64,000 nucleotides of DNA from Pantoea vagans (lineage in GTDB: Bacteria; Pseudomonadota; Gammaproteobacteria; Enterobacterales; Enterobacteriaceae): NCBI RefSeq assembly GCF_004792415.1, contig NZ_CP038853.1, forward strand, positions 1,116,001-1,180,000. The letters run 5' to 3'. Below are positions 31,591 to 42,429 of this stretch, piece by piece (position 1 is the stretch's first letter; every line of letters begins with the position of its first letter). Made by a program: the position numbers and the translations under genes. Under the pieces are notes generated by a model. The model searched no databases. It was not told the DNA's origin and was given only the letters and a program-made list of their open reading frames with translations.

Positions 31591-31885
31591 AGTATCTCAA
31601 TAGTTTTTTTATGATTAATGGGACGATAACGCCTGGTGGACGCGTGGTGTGCGGGAGAGGGTCCCGGTGACCACTAAATTAGCGGGCTAAGTTTTGCACG
31701 CGAAAAAGACGAAGACAAGAAAATTCCTATAACATATTTAACCGGGAATTAACCTGACGGCAGACTGAATAACAGTTAAAAAACGGCCCTGCCGGGACAG
31801 ACATGATTTTCAGCTGCGGCATGCTGCTGAAACTTCGCAGGTTGCCGCCTTTTTCAGCGATCAAACAGAGAATGTCATTTTGCCG

Positions 31886-31914
31886 TTGACACCCTGGAGG
31901 CGGTTTCATATTAT
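31886..31914 (+). promoter_or_regulatory. Promoter of the tRNA-Ala pair
   Basis: A perfect -35 TTGACA, a 17-base spacer and -10 TATTAT are followed by a GC-rich discriminator GCCGTCC. It stands 35 bases before the first tRNA-Ala. Confidence 0.85.
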
Positions 31915-31949
31915 GCCGTCCGTCGCTTAACGCGACAGTTTTTCGGTTC

Positions 31950-32025
31950 GGGGCTATAGCTCAGCTGGGAGAGCGCCTGCATGGCATGCAGGAGGTCAGC
32001 GGTTCGATCCCGCTTAGCTCCACCA
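31950..32025 (+). tRNA. tRNA-Ala (anticodon GGC), copy 1
   Basis: A 76-base cloverleaf with encoded CCA. The acceptor GGGGCTA/TAGCTCC has the G3-U70 identity pair and the anticodon loop holds GGC. It is equivalent to E. coli alaX/alaW. Confidence 0.97.
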
Positions 32026-32069
32026 AACTTCTTCCCAAAAGTTTGGCACTGAAAAACGATTCCAGATGT

Positions 32070-32145
<76 letters not shown>

Positions 32146-32427
32146 TTTTCTGACACGTTGCTGTCAAATTTCTTTCCGATTTATCTTTCACTCGCCTTTT
32201 CCTGCGAATCTATATTCATTGCGATTTACATTACGCTGCTGCGTACGCTATTTACTGGCAAGACCTTCTGTAATGCCTCCAGCCCCCTGGCAGGACATTG
32301 TGCTGTCCGTCGCGCATGGGTTAACTCCAGACGTGACCAGGGTGTGCAGTGGAAGCAGGCATGTAAAAGAAGAGGCAAAGCGGAAAGGGTGAATCAGCGG
32401 AAGCTGAGCAGGGATGGCGCAAAATGA
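32146..32427. other. Gene-free stretch between tRNA-Ala and nupC
   Basis: About 280 bases with no convincing gene on either strand. The open frames that cross it begin inside the tRNA and have no family resemblance. No clear terminator for the tRNA pair is visible apart from the T-rich sequence at 32146-32180. Confidence 0.5.
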
Positions 32428-32452
32428 AAAGGGCGAGCCAGGCTCGCCCTTT
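32420..32452 (-). terminator. Terminator of nupC
   Basis: A ten-base-pair stem (AAAGGGCGAG with CTCGCCCTTT, 32428-32452) follows the nupC stop. The minus strand then reads TCATTTTGC. Confidence 0.85.
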
Positions 32453-32468
32453 GATGCTCAGAACCGTA

Positions 32469-33659
32469 TCAGAACGCCAGAACCAGACCGGCTATAGCGG
32501 CGGAGAGCACGCTGACAAGCGTAGAGCCGTACAGCAGCTTCAGGCCAAAGCGGGAAACCACGTTACCCTGTTCTTCGTTCAGACCTTTAATCGCACCGGC
32601 CACGATGCCGATTGAAGAGAAGTTGGCGAACGACACCAGGAACACGGACAGAATACCTTCTGAATTTGGCGACAACTGACCCGCAATTTTCTGCAGATCC
32701 ATCATGGCTACGAACTCATTCGACACCAGCTTGGTCGCCATAATGCTGCCGACCTGCAGCGCTTCGCCAGAAGGCACACCCATCATCCAGGCAAACGGAT
32801 AGAAGACAAAGCCGAGAACGCCCTGGAAGCTGATGCCGAAGATCAGATCAAACAGCGCATTCAGGCCTGAAATCAGCGCGATAAAGCCAATCAGCATGGC
32901 GGCGACAATAATCGCGACGCGGAAACCGGCCAGGATATATTCGCCCAGCATCTCGAAGAAGCTCTGACCTTTATGCAGATCCTGCAACTGCAGATCTTCT
33001 TCGTTCTCAACGCGGTAAGGGTTAATCAGCGACAGCACGATAAAGGTACTGAACATGTTGAGCACCAGGGCAGCGACCACATATTTTGGCTGCAGCATCG
33101 TCATGTAGGCTCCGACGATGGACATCGAAACGGTCGACATTGCCGTAGCGGCCATGGTGTACATGCGGCGCTGTGACATCTTGCCCAGGATATCTTTATA
33201 GGCGATGAAGTTTTCTGACTGTCCCAGTATCAGAGAACTCACGGCGTTGAAAGATTCCAGTTTTCCCATGCCATTCACTTTCGACAGCACGGTACCGATA
33301 CCGCGGATCACCCACGGCAGGATACGGAAGTGCTGCAGAATACCGATCAGAGCAGAGATAAAGACGATTGGGCACAACACGTTAAGGAAGAAGAACGCCA
33401 GACCTTTGTCGCTCATGTTACCGAAGACAAAGTTGGTTCCCTGAGCCGCATACTTCAACAGATGATCGAAGAAGCCCGCGAAGCCTTTGACGAAACCCAG
33501 TCCCGCTTCTGAGTTCAGGAAGAACCAGGCGAGCACAATTTCAATCACCAGTAGCTGTATAATGTAGCGAATGCGAATGCTTTTACGATCGTGACTGACC
33601 AGCAAGGAGAGTATCCCGACCACCACCAGTGCTAAAAGAAATTGCAAAATATGGGACAT
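32469..33659 (-). CDS. nupC: Nucleoside:H+ symporter NupC
   Basis: The 396-residue concentrative nucleoside transporter has about ten hydrophobic segments. CNT landmarks are [17 protein letters not shown], the nucleoside-binding [24 protein letters not shown] and the C-terminal [15 protein letters not shown]. It is close to E. coli NupC (400 residues). It diverges from mntH across a 369-base gap, the E. coli arrangement. E. coli nupC is controlled by CRP and CytR; the palindrome at 33706 may be related. Confidence 0.95.
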   Translation of the reverse strand: MSHILQFLLALVVVGILSLLVSHDRKSIRIRYIIQLLVIEIVLAWFFLNSEAGLGFVKGFAGFFDHLLKYAAQGTNFVFGNMSDKGLAFFFLNVLCPIVFISALIGILQHFRILPWVIRGIGTVLSKVNGMGKLESFNAVSSLILGQSENFIAYKDILGKMSQRRMYTMAATAMSTVSMSIVGAYMTMLQPKYVVAALVLNMFSTFIVLSLINPYRVENEEDLQLQDLHKGQSFFEMLGEYILAGFRVAIIVAAMLIGFIALISGLNALFDLIFGISFQGVLGFVFYPFAWMMGVPSGEALQVGSIMATKLVSNEFVAMMDLQKIAGQLSPNSEGILSVFLVSFANFSSIGIVAGAIKGLNEEQGNVVSRFGLKLLYGSTLVSVLSAAIAGLVLAF

Positions 33660-33705
33660 GGTTGCTCCAAATTTGAGGAGGGTTGTATTTTGTTGCGTAT
33701 TCTAT

Positions 33706-33717
33706 GTAACGCGTTAC
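33706..33717 (-). promoter_or_regulatory. Palindrome in the nupC promoter region
   Basis: GTAACGCGTTAC is a perfect 12-base palindrome about 50 bases before nupC. It is a candidate LacI/CytR-type operator, but it does not match a consensus that I can name with confidence. Confidence 0.35.
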
Positions 33718-33907
33718 TTAAAAACGAGATCTGAACCACAATATAAGTATTCGCTATCGCTATATTTTCCAGAAAAGTTCCAGAGATCACGTCCTGTTTA
33801 CAAATCATTCACGGCAGATAACCACATAATTATTGTCTATATTTTACACGGGGCGTAGAGTGACACTATTGCTCACATTTTTAGCAATCACCTCCTTTAC
33901 TGTAAGA

Positions 33908-33923
33908 TATAGCAATGGCTATA
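33908..33923 (+). promoter_or_regulatory. MntR-type operator upstream of mntH
   Basis: TATAGCAATGGCTATA follows the E. coli MntR box pattern (ACATAGCAAAGGCTATGT), keeping the TAGC-N4-GCTA core. It lies about 105 bases before the mntH ATG, and no gene is visible in the rest of the 33660-34028 gap. Confidence 0.75.
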
Positions 33924-34028
33924 CTTTATAGCAGCATCTATTACACCGATAACAATAAACGAATTTCACTTGCACATGCTAACCCCTAAGCTGGCGGGGC
34001 AGGCAAATGTTCAGACAGGGTACCGGAT

Positions 34029-35270
34029 ATGTTTGAAAGTCGTACCGCCGAGCGCGCCGCTCGCGGAGTCAGAAAAGTCAAACTCGCACTGCTGGGCCCC
34101 GCCTTTATTGCCGCTATCGGCTATATCGATCCGGGCAACTTTGCGACCAACATTCAGGCGGGCGCTGCTTACGGCTACAAATTGCTGTGGGTGGTGGTGT
34201 GGGCCAACATCATGGCGATGCTGATCCAGCTGATGTCCGCCAAGCTGGGTATCGCTACCGGCAAGAACCTCGCCGAGCACATCCGCGATCGCTTTCCGCG
34301 GCCCGCCGTCTGGTTTTACTGGGTGCAGGCAGAAATTATTGCGATGGCCACCGACCTTGCGGAGTTTATCGGCGCGGCGCTGGGCTTCAAGCTGTTGCTC
34401 GGTATCTCACTGATGCAGGGCGCGGTGCTGACCGGCATCGCCACGTTCCTGATATTGATGTTACAGAGCCGCGGTCAGAAACCGCTGGAGCTGGTGATTG
34501 GCGGACTGCTGCTGTTTGTGGCGGCGGCTTATATCGTCGAACTCTTCTTTTCTCAGCCCAACGTCAAAGAGCTGGTGGTTGGCATGGCGCTGCCCGCGCT
34601 ACCAACGTCGGATGCCGTCTTCCTGGCAGCCGGTGTGCTGGGCGCGACCATTATGCCGCACGTAATCTATCTGCACTCCGCACTGACGCAGGGCAAAAGC
34701 GAGGACAGCAAAGGCCAGCGTTATTCTTCAACCAAACTGGATGTGGCGATTGCCATGACCATCGCCGGATTCGTTAACCTGGCGATGATGGCGACCGCGG
34801 CGGCGGCCTTCCACTTCAGCGGCCATAGCAAAATCGCTGAGCTTGACCAGGCCTATCTGACGCTGCAACCGTTGTTAGGTCAGGCGGCGGCGACGGTATT
34901 TGGTCTGAGCCTGGTGGCTGCCGGACTCTCCTCAACGGTGGTCGGCACGCTGGCGGGACAGGTGGTGATGCAAGGCTTTATCCGTTTCCATATTCCGCTC
35001 TGGGTGCGGCGAACTGTCACCATGCTGCCTTCCTTTATTGTTATCTGGGCAGGATGGGATCCAACAAAGGTGCTGGTGATGAGTCAGGTGCTGCTGAGCT
35101 TCGGTATCGCGCTGGCGCTGATTCCGCTGCTCTCCTTTACCGGCAACCGCGAGCTGATGGGCGATGATATGGTGAACTCACGCCTGATGCAGAACACCGG
35201 ACGACTGATCGTGTTGCTGGTGATTGCGCTGAATCTTTATCTGCTGGTGGGCGAAGCGCTGGGGCTGTAA
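34029..35270 (+). CDS. mntH: Manganese/divalent metal:H+ symporter MntH
   Basis: The 413-residue NRAMP-family importer has 11 predicted helices. The metal-binding motif DPGN is D34-N37, and the second unwound-helix motif MPH is M209-H211. These match the E. coli positions. Expression is probably repressed by Mn-loaded MntR through the operator upstream. A strong terminator follows. Confidence 0.96.
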   Translation: MFESRTAERAARGVRKVKLALLGPAFIAAIGYIDPGNFATNIQAGAAYGYKLLWVVVWANIMAMLIQLMSAKLGIATGKNLAEHIRDRFPRPAVWFYWVQAEIIAMATDLAEFIGAALGFKLLLGISLMQGAVLTGIATFLILMLQSRGQKPLELVIGGLLLFVAAAYIVELFFSQPNVKELVVGMALPALPTSDAVFLAAGVLGATIMPHVIYLHSALTQGKSEDSKGQRYSSTKLDVAIAMTIAGFVNLAMMATAAAAFHFSGHSKIAELDQAYLTLQPLLGQAAATVFGLSLVAAGLSSTVVGTLAGQVVMQGFIRFHIPLWVRRTVTMLPSFIVIWAGWDPTKVLVMSQVLLSFGIALALIPLLSFTGNRELMGDDMVNSRLMQNTGRLIVLLVIALNLYLLVGEALGL

Positions 35271-35286
35271 GGGTTCTAGGAAACAA

Positions 35287-35317
35287 AAAAACGCCCGGCA
35301 TTTGCCGGGCGTTTTTA
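35287..35317. terminator. Bidirectional terminator between mntH and the YpeC-like gene
   Basis: A 14-base-pair stem (35287-35300 with 35303-35316, core CGCCCGGCA/TGCCGGGCG) has A/T runs on both sides, so it serves both convergent genes. Confidence 0.93.
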
Positions 35318-35318
35318 A

Positions 35319-35723
35319 TTAGTGGCGATCGTGTCCGTGATGATCGGGACCACCAAGCCCAAAACCACGCGGGCCAGGACCACCCCGGTCATGACGATCC
35401 CAGTCACGATCGCGACGATGCTGATGTTCCCAGCGGCGCTCACGGTCGCGCTCATGCCAGCGGCGTTCACGCTCCCACTGCTGCTGACGACGCCACTCTT
35501 CGTGTCGCCACCAGCGGCGTTCGTTGTAGGAATAACGATCATTCCACCAGCGTGGTTCACGCCAGCGACCGCCATCCCAGTAATAACCACGATTGTCGCG
35601 ATCGCCCAGATTCAGCGTAACGCCCGGGGCCAGAGTAATAGAGGCACTGGAGGCCTCTGCTGTGTGGTTTGCCAGCGGCGACAACACCGCCAGCAGGGCA
35701 GCAAAAATAAGAGCTCTTTTCAT
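35319..35723 (-). CDS. YpeC-like exported basic protein (DUF2502)
   Basis: The 134-residue protein has a signal peptide (MKRALIFAALLAVLSPLANHTAEA) and a short conserved core (ITLAPGVTLNLGDRDNRGYYWDGGRWR). A long tail (about residues 60-134) is dominated by Arg, Trp, His and Asp. It resembles E. coli YpeC, also next to mntH, but the Arg/Trp/His tail is longer. The function is unknown; the His/Asp-rich end hints at metal or polyanion contact, which is inference only. Confidence 0.8.
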   Translation of the reverse strand: MKRALIFAALLAVLSPLANHTAEASSASITLAPGVTLNLGDRDNRGYYWDGGRWREPRWWNDRYSYNERRWWRHEEWRRQQQWERERRWHERDRERRWEHQHRRDRDWDRHDRGGPGPRGFGLGGPDHHGHDRH

Positions 35724-35860
35724 TATATTCTCCTCATCAACAGTCTGATGCTGTTGCGGCGCAGTGATTATGCCTGCGTAATGCTGTCGTTACCGCATCA
35801 TTGTGTCGGAAGATTGTGAGGAAATTGGGGAGAGAAAGGGGATTGAGACTATTCTGGCGA

Positions 35861-35886
35861 GAAAACACCCGGCCTGCGCCGGGCGG
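35861..35886 (-). terminator. Terminator of the aldo/keto reductase gene
   Basis: The stem CCCGGC (35868-35873) pairs with GCCGGG (35878-35883), and the minus strand continues TGTTTTCTC. Confidence 0.75.
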
Positions 35887-35893
35887 TAAAACA

Positions 35894-36883
35894 TTACATC
35901 AGAGCCGCGTCAATCGTCGCTAACTCCGTGTCGCTGAACTGACGTCGGGCGAGCATGGCCACCGCGTCATCGATCTGGGCCGTTTTACTGGCCCCTATCA
36001 GCACGGAGGTGACGCGATCATCGCGCAGTACCCACGCCAGCGCCATCTGCGCCAGCTTCTGCTCGCGCTGCTGGGCAATCACGTTCAGCTTACGGACCTT
36101 CTCCATCTTCTCATCCGTCAACTGATTCTCCGTCAGGAATTTGCTGCCGCTGGCCGCACGCGAATCTTCCGGAATGCCCTGCAGATAGCGATCGGTGAGC
36201 ACGCCGCCCGCCAGCGGCGAGAAGGCGATACAGCCGACGCCCTCATCACCCAGCGTCTGAATCAATCCCTGTTCAGGCGTTCGTTCAAACATCGAATAGC
36301 GCGGCTGGTGGATCAGACAAGGCGTGCCGAGATCGCGCAGGATAGCAATCGCCCTGGCAGCAAGATCGGCCGGATAGTTAGAAAGGGCAGCGTAAAGCGC
36401 TTTGCCCTGGCGCACCACATGATCCAGCGCGCGCATGGTTTCTTCCAGCGGCGTTTCCGGATCGGGGCGGTGATGATAGAAAATATCCACATACTCCAGC
36501 CCCATGCGCTTCAGGCTCTGATCCAGGCTGGCAACCAGATACTTGCGCGAACCCCAGTCGCCATACGGCCCCTGCCACATGGTATAGCCCGCTTTAGTGG
36601 AGATAATCAGCTCATCACGATGGGCACGAAAATCTTCCCGCAGAATACGACCAAAATTCTCTTCCGCTGAACCAGGAGGCGGACCGTAGTTATTCGCTAA
36701 GTCGAAGTGGGTGATGCCAAGGTCAAATGCATGACGCAGCAGCTCACGGCTGTTATCGACCCGGGTACTGTCACCAAAGTTGTGCCACAGTCCCAGCGAA
36801 ATGGCGGGCAGTTTAATGCCGCTGCGGCCGCTGCGACGGTATTCCATCTGTTGATAGCGATCGGGATGGGGGAAAGAGGACAT
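35894..36883 (-). CDS. Aldo/keto reductase, YghZ/Gpr type
   Basis: The 329-residue NADPH-dependent reductase has a (beta/alpha)8 fold. The active site is visible as D...Y (HFDLANNYGPPPGSAEENFGR) with Lys in ISTKAGYTMW and His in DIFYHHRPD. The C-terminal cofactor loop is SVLIGASKTAQI. It is close to E. coli YghZ (Gpr, L-glyceraldehyde 3-phosphate reductase, 346 residues) but shorter at the C-terminus. It is a single gene divergent from ipdC. Confidence 0.87.
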   Translation of the reverse strand: MSSFPHPDRYQQMEYRRSGRSGIKLPAISLGLWHNFGDSTRVDNSRELLRHAFDLGITHFDLANNYGPPPGSAEENFGRILREDFRAHRDELIISTKAGYTMWQGPYGDWGSRKYLVASLDQSLKRMGLEYVDIFYHHRPDPETPLEETMRALDHVVRQGKALYAALSNYPADLAARAIAILRDLGTPCLIHQPRYSMFERTPEQGLIQTLGDEGVGCIAFSPLAGGVLTDRYLQGIPEDSRAASGSKFLTENQLTDEKMEKVRKLNVIAQQREQKLAQMALAWVLRDDRVTSVLIGASKTAQIDDAVAMLARRQFSDTELATIDAALM

Positions 36884-37102
36884 TCAGCGCTCCTGAGTAA
36901 AAACGGGGATATGTGCCAAAAGTCTATCAGTGTATACGGTTACACTCAGTGACAGCGCGCAGCAGTTCGCGTTTTTACAGAATATTCCGCCAGCGTAACG
37001 CCGGCTTTCCAGCCATTGTGGCTGGCGTAAAGCGTGGCACTCCTCGCTAATTTCATCGGCTGTCAGATACTTAACCTAACTCTTCCCTGAAAGGATTGCG
37101 CA

Positions 37103-38755
37103 ATGTCCACATTCACTGTTGGAGACTACCTGCTGACCCGTCTGCAGGAGATGGGTATAAAGCATCTGTTTGGCGTGCCGGGCGACTATAACCTGCAGTT
37201 TCTTGACTGCGTTATCGACCATCCGGAAATCAGCTGGGTGGGCTGTGCCAATGAGCTTAATGCCGCCTATGCGGCGGACGGCTATGCACGCTGCAACGGT
37301 GCTGGCGCGCTGTTAACCACCTTCGGTGTTGGCGAACTCAGCGCGATTAATGGCATTGCGGGCAGTTATGCTGAGTATCTGCCGGTGATCCATATCGTTG
37401 GCGCGCCTGCGACTTCAGCACAATTACAGGGTGACTGTGTTCATCATTCGCTGGGCGATGGCGATTTCCGGCATTTCATACGCATGGCCGCCGAAGTCAG
37501 TGCCGCAACAGCGCAACTTACTACCGACAATGCCACTGCTGAAATTGACAGGGTAATAGAGCACGCGTTACAGGCCCGTCGTCCCGGCTATCTGTCGCTG
37601 GCCGTTGACGTGGCAGCCATTGAGGTGCAGCCACCTGTTCAGCCCCTGAACCGTCATCAATCCTCTTCGCCCGCTGCGCGCCGCGCTTTCCGCGACGCGG
37701 CGGAGCAATTGCTGGCACCGGCAGAGCGCGTTTCACTGCTGGCCGATTTTCTGGCGCTGCGCTGGCAGCAGCAGTCTGCCCTGGCCGCGCTGCGTGAAAA
37801 GAGTGCGATTCCCTGCGCCAGCCTGCTGATGGGCAAAGGCGTACTGGACGAGCAGCAGCCGGGTTATGTGGGGACTTATGCCGGTGAAGCCAGCGCAGGT
37901 CAGGTGTGCGGGCAGATTGAGCAGGTGGATGTGGCGATCTGCGTCGGGGTGCGTTTCACCGACACGATTACAGCAGGATTTACGCAGCAGTTTGCGCCTG
38001 AGCGACTGATCGATCTGCAACCCTTCAGCGCCAGCGTAGGCGGTGAGCATTTTGCACCGCTGTCGATGGCGGATGCGCTTAGCGAGCTGCAACCGCTGTT
38101 TGAACACTACGGCCAGCAGTGGCAGCCCGCCATCGCACCGTCTGCCGTGCAACCGGCTGAACCGGCCGCCGTGATCAGTCAGCAGGCTTTCTGGCAGGCG
38201 ATGCAGGCTTTTCTGCAACCCGGCGACCTGATTCTGGCGGAGCAGGGGACAGCCGCTTTTGGTGCCGCCGCGTTGCGACTGCCCTCGCAGGCGCAGCTGG
38301 TGGTTCAGCCATTATGGGGATCAATCGGCTATACTCTTCCGGCAGCGTTTGGCGCACAGACCGCTGACCCCGATCGCCGGGTTGTCCTGATTATCGGCGA
38401 CGGTTCGGCGCAGCTGACGATTCAGGAACTGGGTTCAATGCTGCGGGATGAGCAGCGACTGACACTCTTTTTGCTGAATAATGAAGGCTATACCGTCGAA
38501 CGGGCCATTCATGGCGCAACACAGCGTTATAATGATATTGCTCAGTGGAACTGGACGGCCTTACCGCACGCACTGAGTCTGCAGGGCCAGGCGCAGAGCT
38601 GGCGCATCAGTGAAACGGTGCAGTTAGACGAGGTGATGGCGCGACTTTCCGCGCCTCAATGGCTGTCGCTGGTTGAGGTGGTCATGCAGAAAGAGGATTT
38701 GCCGCCACTGCTACGAAAAGTCACCGCCTGCCTGAATCAACGCAACGGCGGCTAA
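37103..38755 (+). CDS. ipdC: Indole-3-pyruvate decarboxylase IpdC
   Basis: The 550-residue ThDP-dependent enzyme converts indole-3-pyruvate to indole-3-acetaldehyde, the key step in bacterial auxin (IAA) synthesis. The catalytic Glu is E51 in GCANELNAAYAADGYAR and the paired histidines are H114-H115 in GDCVHHSLGDGDF. The ThDP/Mg site is GDGSAQLTIQELGSM followed by NNEGYTVE. Length equals the Pantoea agglomerans IpdC and Enterobacter enzymes (about 550). Phenylpyruvate or branched keto-acid decarboxylase activity is a possible alternative. AAGGAT precedes the ATG; a terminator follows. Confidence 0.9.
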   Translation: MSTFTVGDYLLTRLQEMGIKHLFGVPGDYNLQFLDCVIDHPEISWVGCANELNAAYAADGYARCNGAGALLTTFGVGELSAINGIAGSYAEYLPVIHIVGAPATSAQLQGDCVHHSLGDGDFRHFIRMAAEVSAATAQLTTDNATAEIDRVIEHALQARRPGYLSLAVDVAAIEVQPPVQPLNRHQSSSPAARRAFRDAAEQLLAPAERVSLLADFLALRWQQQSALAALREKSAIPCASLLMGKGVLDEQQPGYVGTYAGEASAGQVCGQIEQVDVAICVGVRFTDTITAGFTQQFAPERLIDLQPFSASVGGEHFAPLSMADALSELQPLFEHYGQQWQPAIAPSAVQPAEPAAVISQQAFWQAMQAFLQPGDLILAEQGTAAFGAAALRLPSQAQLVVQPLWGSIGYTLPAAFGAQTADPDRRVVLIIGDGSAQLTIQELGSMLRDEQRLTLFLLNNEGYTVERAIHGATQRYNDIAQWNWTALPHALSLQGQAQSWRISETVQLDEVMARLSAPQWLSLVEVVMQKEDLPPLLRKVTACLNQRNGG

Positions 38756-38820
38756 GATTCAGATAGTTGCCGCTGTGCAGGGTGGACTATCGCGGTTAGG
38801 CTGTAGCACACCTGAGTAAG

Positions 38821-38857
38821 ACGCTCACCAATCGCACCGGTGAGCGTTGTTGTTTTA
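38821..38857 (+). terminator. Terminator of ipdC
   Basis: The stem ACGCTCACC (38821-38829) pairs with GGTGAGCGT (38839-38847), followed by TGTTGTTTTA. Confidence 0.8.
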
Positions 38858-38915
38858 TGGGCAGAAATTTATAGTGTCCTCCAACTCTTAAGACCCCAAG
38901 CGGAGCAACAGAAGA

Positions 38916-39881
38916 ATGACAACCTATGCCTTGGTCGGCGATGTCGGCGGTACTAACGCACGCCTCGCCCTGTGTGAGGTGGAAAGCGGCAGCATCACCC
39001 AGGCCAAAACATTCTCAACATCAGAATACGACAGCCTCGAAGCCGTCATCCGCCACTATCTTGATGAACAACAGCAGGATGTTAAAGATGGCTGTATCGC
39101 TATCGCCTGCCCGATTACCGATGACTGGGTTGAAATGACCAACCATGACTGGGCGTTTTCTACGCGCAAGCTCAAAGAGAACATCGGTTTTGAACACCTG
39201 GAAATCATTAACGACTTCACTGCGGTATCCATGGCGATTCCGATGCTGACCGACGACAACGTGATTCAGTTTGGCGGCACAGCCCCGGTTAAAGATAAGC
39301 CTATCGCGATTTATGGTGCCGGTACCGGATTAGGCGTCAGCCATCTGGTGCACGTGGACAAACGCTGGGTCAGCCTGCCGGGTGAGGGCGGTCATGTCGA
39401 TTTCGCCGCTAACAGCGAAGAAGAAGATCAGATTCTGGAAGTGCTGCGTGAAGAGCTGGGCCATGTTTCAGCAGAACGTATCCTGTCCGGTGCCGGTCTG
39501 GTTAACCTCTATCGTGCGATTGTTAAAGTCGATAATCGTGTGCCGGAAAACCTGAAGCCGAAAGATGTCAGCCAGCGTGCGCTGGATGACAGCTGCATCG
39601 ACTGCCGTCGGGCGCTGTCGATGTTCTGCGTCATCATGGGTCGTTTCGGTGGCAATCTGGCATTGAACCTCGGCACCTTTGGTGGCGTCTACATTGCGGG
39701 TGGCATCGTGCCACGCTTTCTGGAGTTCTTTAAGGCGTCAGGTTTCCGTGCCGCTTTCGAAGATAAAGGCCGCTTCCGCGACTACGTTGCCAGCATCCCG
39801 GTCTATATGATCACGCACGATCAGCCTGGCCTGCTGGGCGCGGGCGCGCATCTGCGTCAGACGCTGGGTCGCATTATCTGA
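38916..39881 (+). CDS. glk: Glucokinase
   Basis: The 321-residue ROK-independent bacterial glucokinase phosphorylates free glucose with ATP. Phosphate-1 motif [15 protein letters not shown] (residues 8-22), the catalytic Asp in [13 protein letters not shown] and adenosine motif [18 protein letters not shown] are visible. Same length as E. coli Glk. Confidence 0.96.
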   Translation: MTTYALVGDVGGTNARLALCEVESGSITQAKTFSTSEYDSLEAVIRHYLDEQQQDVKDGCIAIACPITDDWVEMTNHDWAFSTRKLKENIGFEHLEIINDFTAVSMAIPMLTDDNVIQFGGTAPVKDKPIAIYGAGTGLGVSHLVHVDKRWVSLPGEGGHVDFAANSEEEDQILEVLREELGHVSAERILSGAGLVNLYRAIVKVDNRVPENLKPKDVSQRALDDSCIDCRRALSMFCVIMGRFGGNLALNLGTFGGVYIAGGIVPRFLEFFKASGFRAAFEDKGRFRDYVASIPVYMITHDQPGLLGAGAHLRQTLGRII

Positions 39882-39894
39882 TGCAGTTACACCT

Positions 39895-39930
39895 CGCGCG
39901 CACGGCCACTTTGCGCGCGTTCGATTTTCC
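39895..39930 (+). terminator. Terminator of glk
   Basis: The stem CGCGCGCA (39895-39902) pairs with TGCGCGCG (39912-39919), followed by TTCGATTTTCC, in the convergent gap with pyrR. Confidence 0.65.
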
Positions 39931-40015
39931 TGGCCTGCCTGCTTCAGCTGGGCAGGTTCGGGAAATCATTTTCGGCTTCATCACACGTTCTCCTGAAACA
40001 TTCACCACTCCAGCG

Positions 40016-40744
40016 CTACAGGCGCATCAGTTGCCGAAACTGCTTCACCTTGCTGCGGCTCACCGGCACCTGAAACTCCAGATCGCGCAGCTTCAGCAGA
40101 TAGGTGTTGTTAAACCACGGCTCAATTTCGCGGATCTTGCTGAGGCTGACACAGTAAGAGCGGTGGCAGCGGAAGAACTGCTGCTCCGGCAGACGTGAAC
40201 AGAATTCGGTAATATTCATCGACATCACGTAAGACTCACGCCGTGTATACACAAACGTCAGCTTTTCATGGGCTTCTACATAGTAAATGTCATTCACGTC
40301 CGTGACGATAATGCGCTCATCTTTAATCAGGTTGACCGTCTGCGGGGCTGGCGTGGCGCTGAGATGGCTGACCGCCTGCTGCGCCTGCGCCGTGGCTTCC
40401 AGCTTGTTCAGCATGGTGACAATCCGCGACTCCTGATAAGGCTTGAGAATGTAGTCAAATGCCTCCAGCTCAAACGCCTCCACCGCATGCTCTTTCCACG
40501 CGGTGATAAAGACAATCAGCGGCTTGTGCGCAAACTGATGGATATTCTGTGCCAGCAGCATGCCATCCAGCGAAGGAATGTTGATGTCGAGAAAAATCAC
40601 ATCGACCCGATGCTGTTGCAGATACTTCAGCACGTCGAGGCCATCGTCAAAGCAGGCTTCAATCTCGATTTTGCTGTGATGCTGAATCATCCAGCTCAGC
40701 TCCTGCTGCGCCAGGAATTCATCTTCCACAATAATGGCTTTCAT
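40016..40744 (-). CDS. pyrR: LytTR response regulator PyrR (YpdB)
   Basis: The 242-residue regulator has an N-terminal receiver (phospho-acceptor D53 in [11 protein letters not shown]) and a C-terminal LytTR DNA-binding domain (about residues 140-242, [17 protein letters not shown] start and [21 protein letters not shown]). It is very close to E. coli YpdB/PyrR, which responds to external pyruvate through PyrS and activates the transporter gene yhjX. It overlaps pyrS by ATGA. A yhjX orthologue is found at 51.7 kb. Confidence 0.95.
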   Translation of the reverse strand: MKAIIVEDEFLAQQELSWMIQHHSKIEIEACFDDGLDVLKYLQQHRVDVIFLDINIPSLDGMLLAQNIHQFAHKPLIVFITAWKEHAVEAFELEAFDYILKPYQESRIVTMLNKLEATAQAQQAVSHLSATPAPQTVNLIKDERIIVTDVNDIYYVEAHEKLTFVYTRRESYVMSMNITEFCSRLPEQQFFRCHRSYCVSLSKIREIEPWFNNTYLLKLRDLEFQVPVSRSKVKQFRQLMRL

Positions 40745-42429
40745 AACAGATTCTCCGCCAGGCGCTGACCATTCTTACTCAGCGTAAAGGAAATCTCGGT
40801 GCCCGGCTGGTGCCGCACGATGTTCAGTCCCTGACCCGACAGAAGTTTTACCCGATGATGCACATTCAGCAGGCCAATTTTGTTACCGGGCATCTCATTG
40901 CGTGCTACTCGCTCCATCACCTGGTCACTGATGCCCTGGCCGGTATCCCGAACTGAAACCCGCACCCGATCGCCCAGATCCCGCACGCTCAGCGTCACCA
41001 CGCCTTTACCTTTACAGGGCTGGATGCCATGCACAATCGCATTCTCCACCAGCGGCTGGATCAGCAGACTCGGCAGCAGAAAATGCAGATCTTCATCGAC
41101 GTCATAGATCATCGTCAGCTTATCGCCAAACCGCGCCTGCTCAATGGCGATGTAATCTTTGACCTGCCATAGCTCTTTACGGATATCGATCAGCTCATCA
41201 TCGTTCAGCTCCAGGTTGTAGCGCAGGTAGCGTGACAGGTTAATCACCAGCTGGCGGGCGGTATCGGGATTAAGCCGGATAGAAGAGGAGATGGCATTCA
41301 GGGCGTTGAACAGGAAATGGGGATTTATTTTACTTTGCAGCGCGCGCAGTTCCGCTTTATTGGCCATCTCACGTAGCTGCTCGGCGCGCGACACTTCAAG
41401 CTGGGTAGAGATGATTTGCGACAGGCCGATGGCCATCTCCTTCAGCGAGCCGGTGATACGGTGCGCGCGGCGATAGTAGATTTTCAGCGTGCCGGTGACT
41501 TTGCCTTTTTCCCACAGCGGGATGACGATCATCGAATGGATATCTTTGGTGCGGTGCGCTTCATCATTGTTTTTAATGATAATTTTACCGCTGGCGATCG
41601 ACTGCGCCGTGGTGGGGCTGATGCCATCATCCCCATGTTGATAGTTATGTTCGCCATAGCCGACGTAGGCCAGAATCTGTTTTTTGTCGGTCATCGCCAC
41701 CGCATCGGCTTTGATCTCCCGCCGGATAATGTCACAGATGTTGCGAAGTGAGTCACTGTTCACCTGACGAAACAGCGGCAGGGTTTTGTTGGCGATCTCC
41801 AGCGCCAGCTTGGCCTGACGGGCGGCAATCGCCTCTTTCTCTCCCTCGACGCTCTGAACCAGCAACACAATGATACCGATGCTGGAGGCACCGAGGATCA
41901 TGGGCAGCGCAATCTCCGACACAATCGCCAGCCCGAGTGAAGTTGGGCGCGCCCACAGAACGATCAGCACCATCGTCAGGGCTTCACACAACATGCCGCC
42001 GACGATACCGGCACGCCAGCGATGCTCTTTCAGCACCCGCCGGTTAATACCGCCCGCGACGATACCGGCAATAATACTGGTAATCAGACAGGGCACCGAG
42101 GTCACGCCGTGAATATCGATCAGAAAACGGTGCAGCCCCGCAATCACACCGGTGGCGATGCCAACCCAGGGACCAAACAGAATGCCGCCCGCCATCACGG
42201 CAATTACCCGCACATTCAGCAGCGAACCGTCGACATTAACGCCCGACCAGGTGCTAAACAGCGCAAACAGAGAAAAGATGGCCGTGACCGCCACTTTCTC
42301 CGCGCGGGTGTGTTCATCTTTTTGCAGCAGCTGACGAAACGGGCGGGTGCGCGTCAGGAAGAACAGGCAGATCAACATCAGGGCGGCGCGGTCAAATACA
42401 GCCAGTAACATCGTGAAGTGGGAGGACAC
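40741..42429 (-). CDS. pyrS: LytS-type pyruvate-sensing histidine kinase PyrS (YpdA)
   Basis: The 562-residue sensor has an N-terminal 5TMR-LYT membrane domain (six hydrophobic stretches to about residue 200), a GAF domain (about 225-340) and a His_kinase/HATPase module. The phospho-His is in [20 protein letters not shown]. Family and length match E. coli YpdA (565), a high-affinity pyruvate sensor. It is translationally coupled to pyrR. Confidence 0.94.
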   Translation of the reverse strand: MSSHFTMLLAVFDRAALMLICLFFLTRTRPFRQLLQKDEHTRAEKVAVTAIFSLFALFSTWSGVNVDGSLLNVRVIAVMAGGILFGPWVGIATGVIAGLHRFLIDIHGVTSVPCLITSIIAGIVAGGINRRVLKEHRWRAGIVGGMLCEALTMVLIVLWARPTSLGLAIVSEIALPMILGASSIGIIVLLVQSVEGEKEAIAARQAKLALEIANKTLPLFRQVNSDSLRNICDIIRREIKADAVAMTDKKQILAYVGYGEHNYQHGDDGISPTTAQSIASGKIIIKNNDEAHRTKDIHSMIVIPLWEKGKVTGTLKIYYRRAHRITGSLKEMAIGLSQIISTQLEVSRAEQLREMANKAELRALQSKINPHFLFNALNAISSSIRLNPDTARQLVINLSRYLRYNLELNDDELIDIRKELWQVKDYIAIEQARFGDKLTMIYDVDEDLHFLLPSLLIQPLVENAIVHGIQPCKGKGVVTLSVRDLGDRVRVSVRDTGQGISDQVMERVARNEMPGNKIGLLNVHHRVKLLSGQGLNIVRHQPGTEISFTLSKNGQRLAENLL

